Positions 59,666 to 64,000 of a stretch of 64,000 nucleotides of DNA are shown here, piece by piece (position 1 is the stretch's first letter; each line of letters opens with the position of its first letter). Made by a program: the position numbers and the translations under genes. The notes beneath the pieces were generated by a model, which was not told the DNA's origin, did no database searches, and worked only from the letters and a program-made list of their open reading frames with translations. The stretch is from Acinetobacter tandoii DSM 14970 = CIP 107469 (GTDB lineage Bacteria; Pseudomonadota; Gammaproteobacteria; Pseudomonadales; Moraxellaceae): assembly GCF_000400735.1 (NCBI RefSeq), contig NZ_KE007368.1, positions 122,997 to 186,996 on the forward strand, in the 5' to 3' direction.

Positions 59666-61111
59666 ATGACTGTATATAACAAATTAAAAATTGCTATTCT
59701 TGCCATTATTGCATCGCAAAACCTTCATGCAATTAGTATTGATCCATTGCAAATCCAGTCTGCGCCTGGGGAATTGCTGTACGCAGAAATTCCGTTTCAT
59801 CATGCAAAAACCGATGAGCCTGTTCAAGTCAGTCTAGCTACACCAGAAGATATCAATACCTTAGGTGTTGTTCATCAACCTCCAGGGCATCTTAATTTCT
59901 TTTCTCGACAAAGCAGTTCAGGTGAAGGCGTTATTACGATTACTTCATCGCGTCCATTGACCGAATCTGAACTGAATATCGTGGTACGTATTCAAGAAGG
60001 CAGTGCAGTACATTTACGTCATATTCGCACGCCCATTCAGCGTACAGCTGCGCCAAAACCAATGTTTAGTGCCAAAGCCAACGAAAAAGTGCTCAGCCCG
60101 ATCATGATCGTGAGTGAAAAGGATATTGCACTCAACTTGCCTACCAGCACTCAATTTAAGCCAGCTGAAGCAGCTCAACTAAATCCAGTGTCCGATTCGG
60201 CTGATTCGCTTAAACTTAAAACGATACAACCGCCAAAATTGGCAGCGGTAACGGAGTCAAATGAAGCCCCTATTGTCGTTTCTAGTGTCAATACAGCAAG
60301 TGCACCAGTACAAAAAGCCAAGGGAATTGAGCAAACTAAAACTGAATCGACGGCTCCAGCGAAAACGATTGTAAAAAATGCCGTAAATGCAACAGCAAAA
60401 CAGTCATCTGACCCTCAAGTTCAGCAGTATCAGAACCGTGTAAAAGAGGATAAAAGTGCTGTTACAACGGCTAAAGCAGCAACTCCGTCAACACCAAAGT
60501 TACCTGCTGAGCCTAAACCCCAAGCCATCAAACCGACTCCCGCGGCAACAATAGCTGAGGTGAAAAGAGCTCAACCAAATCAACATATCGTACAAAATAA
60601 TGAATCACTTTGGGCAATTGCACAACGGGTTGCTTCTGAGCAAAATCGACCAATTGGCGAAGTAATGCAGCAAATTAAAACTCAAAATTCACACGCCTTT
60701 ATTCAAGGTGATATCAATCGATTACGTCGTGGAGTCACTTTAAATTTACAAACCAATACTAGCAATAAATCCCAACAAAAAATTGTGGCTCCACCCAACA
60801 CAATGACAAAACAATCTGGAAAAGCAAAATATCGTCTGAATCAAGCAGAAATGAGTTTGGTGGCAGAAAAGCATCCTGATACAACCAATGGAACGGCGAA
60901 GCAGAAAGCTGAGAATGAGCAAATATCAAATGAATTGTCATTAAAAGTTATGACATCTCGGGAAAAAACCGTTAAATTACAGAGAAACGTAACTCAGCTG
61001 GAATTGGCTCTACGTCAAAAGGACAAAAGACTTCAATTATTAAATGCTCGTCTTGCACAATTGCAACAACAGTTGAAAGCACAACAAGCACAGAAAAAGC
61101 CAAACAGCTAA
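59666..61111 (+). CDS. fimV: FimV homologue, N-terminal (periplasmic) part with LysM domain
   Basis: FimV is a peptidoglycan-binding inner-membrane protein needed for type IV pilus assembly, twitching and polar organisation. This 481-residue protein has a signal peptide (MTVYNKLK... to NLHA), the FimV N-terminal domain (about 23-125: SAPGELLYAEIPFHHA, SSRPLTESELNIVVRI), a Pro/Lys/Ala-rich linker, a LysM domain (about 305-365: HIVQNNESLWAIAQRVA) and a C-terminal coiled coil (about 420-481). It lacks the membrane helix and cytoplasmic TPR region of standard FimV, which lie in the next gene. Two upstream starts (ATG 59645, TTG 59636) are possible. Confidence 0.83.
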   Translation: MTVYNKLKIAILAIIASQNLHAISIDPLQIQSAPGELLYAEIPFHHAKTDEPVQVSLATPEDINTLGVVHQPPGHLNFFSRQSSSGEGVITITSSRPLTESELNIVVRIQEGSAVHLRHIRTPIQRTAAPKPMFSAKANEKVLSPIMIVSEKDIALNLPTSTQFKPAEAAQLNPVSDSADSLKLKTIQPPKLAAVTESNEAPIVVSSVNTASAPVQKAKGIEQTKTESTAPAKTIVKNAVNATAKQSSDPQVQQYQNRVKEDKSAVTTAKAATPSTPKLPAEPKPQAIKPTPAATIAEVKRAQPNQHIVQNNESLWAIAQRVASEQNRPIGEVMQQIKTQNSHAFIQGDINRLRRGVTLNLQTNTSNKSQQKIVAPPNTMTKQSGKAKYRLNQAEMSLVAEKHPDTTNGTAKQKAENEQISNELSLKVMTSREKTVKLQRNVTQLELALRQKDKRLQLLNARLAQLQQQLKAQQAQKKPNS

Positions 61112-61178
61112 ATTGTTATATAATTTTGATATTAGAATCAATGAATTAAACATACATTTGATTCATAAGGGGTAAAAC

Positions 61179-62492
61179 ATGCTGATTTATGTGATTCCGT
61201 TTATACTTTTGTTAGTCGTGGCAATTGTTTTAAAAAAACGCGAAGCTAGTAAAGAAGCCGATACGGCACCAAAAAAGACGGCAACGGCTCGCAATAAAGC
61301 CAAAACTCCTGTAAATAAACGGAAAGCCCCTCAAAAAGCTCAAGTGGTAGAAGACCCTGTTATTGAAAAGAAACAGGAAACTCCACTCAGTGAAGAATTA
61401 CGTAGCCAAATTCAAGGGCAAATTCGTGATCGTAATTTCTTTGCAGCAGAAGCTCAAATTAATCAGGCACTGAATAAAGATAATTCACAACACGAACTTT
61501 ATTTATTGTTATTGGATATTCATCTTGAACAAAAAGATGAATTTGCGATTAGCCAACTCTTCAACCATCTTCGTTCACTTGAACTTGAAGAAACGCTAGC
61601 ACAAGCAGAACAGAAAAAAGCTGAATACGAAAAAGAGCATCTTTCATCGGTAGATACAATCGACTTTCAGCCACAAACGCTTTCAAACTATGCTGAACCA
61701 AGCACTGCAACACAAAACGCATCAGATTTTGATGCACTCATTGAAAATAAAGTCACAACATCAAATTCTTTTGATTTGTTGCAGGCAGAAACACCTAGCG
61801 CCTCTCCTGTTGAAGAAAAGCCGTTAGAGTTTAAGTCTTTCAATGTAAGCCCTGAAATCATTGAACCTACCGTAGAAGCGACGCCAGAATCAGATGCTCC
61901 TTCTCTGAAATTTGATGATTTAGTTGAGCTGAAACCCCAAGTTGAAGAACCTGCTCAAGTTCAAGATAAAAATGAACTACCCGTTACTGAGCTTAAAGAT
62001 TTAGAGTTTTCTTTTAATCTCGATCCAGCCCCAACAACCGAAGCAGTTGTTGAAACTGTTACGGCACCGATAGCAGAGAAATCTGAAGATCAACCAGAAT
62101 TCAAATTTTCTTTTGATCTTGAACAACCGAATGCCGATAAATCAACATCACAGATCGAGGTTCAATCTGAAGCACCAGCAATTTCCTTTGATTTAGAATC
62201 ACCAAAGACTGATCTTGCAACAGCACATTCAATTCCTCAAGACATTACCGAAACAACTGAATTTACGACTCCTGCTTTACAAACAGATGCTCATCTACAA
62301 GACCCACTGGTTCAGTCTTTCCCTGAACTCGGCCAAATCAGTGAAACCACGCTAGATCTCGATTTAGCCGAGCGATATATCCAATTTGGTTCTTATGAGG
62401 CTGCCCGCCAACTCTTGGCTGCAAATTCGGATAAATTTTCGACGGAACAACAACATCGCGCAGAACAGTTACTGAATCAAATAGCATCTTAA
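61179..62492 (+). CDS. FimV homologue, membrane and C-terminal TPR part
   Basis: A 437-residue protein that supplies what the preceding gene lacks: a membrane helix (about 2-19), a basic linker, TPR-like helices (about 68-150: NFFAAEAQINQAL, LLLLDIHLEQKDE), a long acidic low-complexity region with repeated F-S-F-D-L-E elements, and the FimV C-terminal signature LDLAERYIQFGSYEAARQLL (about 388-407). A clear AAGGGG lies about 8 nt before the ATG, so it is an independent gene rather than a frameshift fragment. 67 bp separate it from the first part. Confidence 0.8.
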   Translation: MLIYVIPFILLLVVAIVLKKREASKEADTAPKKTATARNKAKTPVNKRKAPQKAQVVEDPVIEKKQETPLSEELRSQIQGQIRDRNFFAAEAQINQALNKDNSQHELYLLLLDIHLEQKDEFAISQLFNHLRSLELEETLAQAEQKKAEYEKEHLSSVDTIDFQPQTLSNYAEPSTATQNASDFDALIENKVTTSNSFDLLQAETPSASPVEEKPLEFKSFNVSPEIIEPTVEATPESDAPSLKFDDLVELKPQVEEPAQVQDKNELPVTELKDLEFSFNLDPAPTTEAVVETVTAPIAEKSEDQPEFKFSFDLEQPNADKSTSQIEVQSEAPAISFDLESPKTDLATAHSIPQDITETTEFTTPALQTDAHLQDPLVQSFPELGQISETTLDLDLAERYIQFGSYEAARQLLAANSDKFSTEQQHRAEQLLNQIAS

Positions 62493-62510
62493 AGCATTTC
62501 CCTCTACTAT

Positions 62511-62538
62511 AAAGCAGTCATACTTGACTGCTTTTTTT
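62511..62538 (+). terminator. Terminator-type hairpin directly before the asparaginase start
   Basis: The stem AAAGCAGTCA / TGACTGCTTT (10 bp) with a TACT loop is followed by T residues that run up to the asparaginase ATG. It ends the fimV pair but also lies where the ribosome site of the next gene would be. Confidence 0.8.
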
Positions 62539-63510
62539 ATGATGAAAAAAATTGCTTTGATTTATATGGGCGGCACCTTTGGCTGTGTAGGTGAACCCCT
62601 TAGCCCGATGCCTGCAACAGAATTTCTGCCTCAACTTGAGAAAGTTTTACCACTGGATCTTGCCATTGAATGCATGGTTGCACCTGTCATTAAAGACAGT
62701 AGTGCCTGTACACCTGCTGATTGGTTGCAATTGGTTCAATTTATACAACAACTGCAATTACAACAATTTCAGCATTTTGTCATTATTCATGGTACGGACA
62801 CTCTCAGCTATGCCAGTGCGATTCTCTCCAGATTTTTAGGTCAATCTGCACATGTCGTACTCACAGGTAGTCAATACCCTTTACTCAATGTTGAGGGCAG
62901 CGACACACGTGAATTTACTGATGCTATCGACAACCTGAATTTCGCACTGCACGCAGTTCATACTCAACCTGTTGGCGTGTATCTTGCCTTCCATCAACAA
63001 CTGTTACATGGACGCAGTGTGTTAAAGCAACACACCACAGAATTAGATGCCTTTGCAGGTTTGAATAGCCAACACGAACTGCCTCAACCGAGTTCGGCGT
63101 ATTTAGTCAAAGCTGAAGATCTAATCAAAGCAGATCAGTTCAATTGTCTAAATTTAATGATGCAGCCAATTGCTCTAGATCAGCAATTACTGAATCTACA
63201 AACTATCGCGCAGCATCCTCCTCAGTTTCTTATTTTGCAAGGGTTTGGTACGGGAAATCTGGCGGTCAATGCTGCATGTATAGCACTCTTTCAACAGCTT
63301 CGCCAGCAAGGGTGTATGGTGTTACTTACCACTCAGGTCAGCTTTGGCAAAACCGACCAACGCTATGCGATTAGCAGTTGGATTCAGGAAGCAGGCGTAA
63401 TGGTGAGTGATTGTATCAGCCATGCTGATTTATATGCCAAAGCACTGTTGATGTATCTGAAGCATGATTCCATTGATCAATGCTTTAGCCACTGGCATGA
63501 CTCGGTTTAA
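62539..63510 (+). CDS. Asparaginase family protein
   Basis: Hydrolyses L-asparagine to aspartate and ammonia (type I-like, cytosolic since no signal peptide). The 323-residue protein has the first catalytic motif YMGGTFG (Thr13) and the second HGTDTLSYAS (about 90-99), with the TGSQYPL segment; the nucleophile Thr and the Thr-Asp pair are intact. Two ATGs are adjacent (62539, 62542) and a TTG lies at 62524. No Shine-Dalgarno is visible since a terminator hairpin ends right before the ATG. Between fimV and truA, as in related genomes. Confidence 0.88.
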   Translation: MMKKIALIYMGGTFGCVGEPLSPMPATEFLPQLEKVLPLDLAIECMVAPVIKDSSACTPADWLQLVQFIQQLQLQQFQHFVIIHGTDTLSYASAILSRFLGQSAHVVLTGSQYPLLNVEGSDTREFTDAIDNLNFALHAVHTQPVGVYLAFHQQLLHGRSVLKQHTTELDAFAGLNSQHELPQPSSAYLVKAEDLIKADQFNCLNLMMQPIALDQQLLNLQTIAQHPPQFLILQGFGTGNLAVNAACIALFQQLRQQGCMVLLTTQVSFGKTDQRYAISSWIQEAGVMVSDCISHADLYAKALLMYLKHDSIDQCFSHWHDSV

Positions 63511-63528
63511 TCAAAGGTAAATAGATCT

Positions 63529-64000
63529 ATGCAACGCTTTGCCATTGGCATCGAATTTTCAGGCGCAGCTTATCGTGGTTGGCAAACCCAACAAGCAGGT
63601 GTGATTAGCGTGCAAGAAACGCTTGAAACTATCCTGAGTAAAATTGCAGCCGAACCGATTATCCTGCATGGTGCAGGTCGTACCGATGCAGGTGTACATG
63701 CGACCAATATGGTGGCGCATTTCGATACGCATGCCATCAGACCGCTACGTGGCTGGCTCATGGGTGCCAATAGTCAACTGCCTAAAGATATTGCCATCCA
63801 GTGGATTAAGGAAATGGATCATGAGTTTCATGCCCGTTTCAAGGCTCAAGCACGTCGTTATCGCTATGTGGTCTATAACCATCCACAACGCCCAGCTTTA
63901 CTGCACAAACAAGTGACTCATGCTCACTACACACTCGATGTAGACAAAATGATTGCGGCTGCAAAAAAGTTTGAAGGTACGCATAATTTTGAGAGTTTTC
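63529..64000 (+). CDS. truA: tRNA pseudouridine synthase A (partial, runs off window)
   Basis: Isomerises uridines 38-40 of the tRNA anticodon arm. Only the first 157 residues are present, still open at the window end, so the protein is truncated by the window and not by mutation. The catalytic Asp53 is in GAGRTDAGVHA; other signatures are FSGAAYRGWQTQ (about 10-21) and ARRYRYVVYN. It lies 18 bp after the asparaginase gene and is probably co-transcribed with it. AAAGG lies about 12 nt before the ATG. Confidence 0.95.
   Translation, partial: MQRFAIGIEFSGAAYRGWQTQQAGVISVQETLETILSKIAAEPIILHGAGRTDAGVHATNMVAHFDTHAIRPLRGWLMGANSQLPKDIAIQWIKEMDHEFHARFKAQARRYRYVVYNHPQRPALLHKQVTHAHYTLDVDKMIAAAKKFEGTHNFESF

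Noticed and set aside
59666..62492. Two FimV parts as a frameshifted single gene
   Set aside because: 67 bp of non-coding sequence separate them, the second has its own AAGGGG ribosome site and begins cleanly with a membrane helix, so two genes are the simpler reading.
1..64000. Insertion sequences, prophage, integron, tRNA or rRNA genes
   Set aside because: No transposase, integrase or phage protein appears among the reading frames, and no cloverleaf or rRNA-like segment was seen in the intergenic gaps; a covariance-model search would be decisive for tRNAs.

Overview
The window reads as a contiguous stretch of core chromosome from a gammaproteobacterium of the Moraxellaceae, most likely an Acinetobacter. 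This rests on the AT-rich codon use and on the gene set and order: class I fumarase, tig-clpP-clpX, piuA-piuC, leuA, metX-metW, tatABC, lgt-thyA-folA, tonB-exbB-exbD, purU, rpmBG, topA, uup, an LpxL-like acyltransferase next to an LpsB-like glycosyltransferase, asd, a FimV homologue and truA. I see no transposase, integrase, prophage, CRISPR array, tRNA or rRNA gene. The species cannot be fixed from the sequence alone.

Layout. 1-3.4 kb: an 8-bp tandem repeat, a 28-codon membrane peptide behind a Pho box, fumarase, a DUF2059 protein and a lipoprotein. 3.6-7.1 kb: protein quality control (clpX, clpP, tig, leftward). 7.2-12.8 kb: Fur-controlled iron uptake (two TonB-dependent receptors and piuC). 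12.8-17.3 kb: amino-acid biosynthesis (leuA behind a possible leader peptide; metX-metW with a Sel1 protein). 17.3-24.3 kb: GNAT, rdgB, an AEC transporter, the Tat translocase and a Tat-exported PhoX behind a Pho box. 24.4-30.8 kb: lgt, two small membrane proteins, a CHAP-like amidase, thyA, folA, a DUF4105 protein, a META lipoprotein and msrA. 30.8-36.7 kb: the TonB energising complex behind a Fur site, purU, a TetR/aldehyde dehydrogenase pair and rpmBG. 36.7-45.9 kb: a CPA2 antiporter, small uncharacterised genes, a UvrD-family helicase, glycerate kinase, an HdeD-like protein, a three-box DnaA cluster and a putative metalloprotease. 45.9-58.2 kb: topA, a PIN/NYN-like protein, slyX, uup, envelope lipid/LOS genes and an EEP-family protein. 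58.4-64 kb: asd, a two-gene FimV, asparaginase and truA, which runs off the window.

Genes that work together: both outer-membrane receptors depend on the TonB-ExbB-ExbD complex encoded 20 kb away, and three promoters in the window carry Fur-type operators. PhoX carries a twin-arginine signal and follows tatABC, which would export it; its promoter and that of the 28-codon peptide both carry 11-bp-periodic PhoB repeats. thyA and folA form the thymidylate/folate cycle, with purU also acting on folate one-carbon units. asd feeds the methionine branch in which metX acts.

No clearly new multi-gene system (defence island, secretion cluster or biosynthetic cluster) is visible. The signals most worth following are small and regulatory: a cluster of three consensus DnaA boxes between two genes (44.55-44.59 kb), a Pho-box-controlled 28-aa membrane peptide at the left edge, a candidate leader peptide with alternative pairings ahead of leuA, and a FimV split into two genes.
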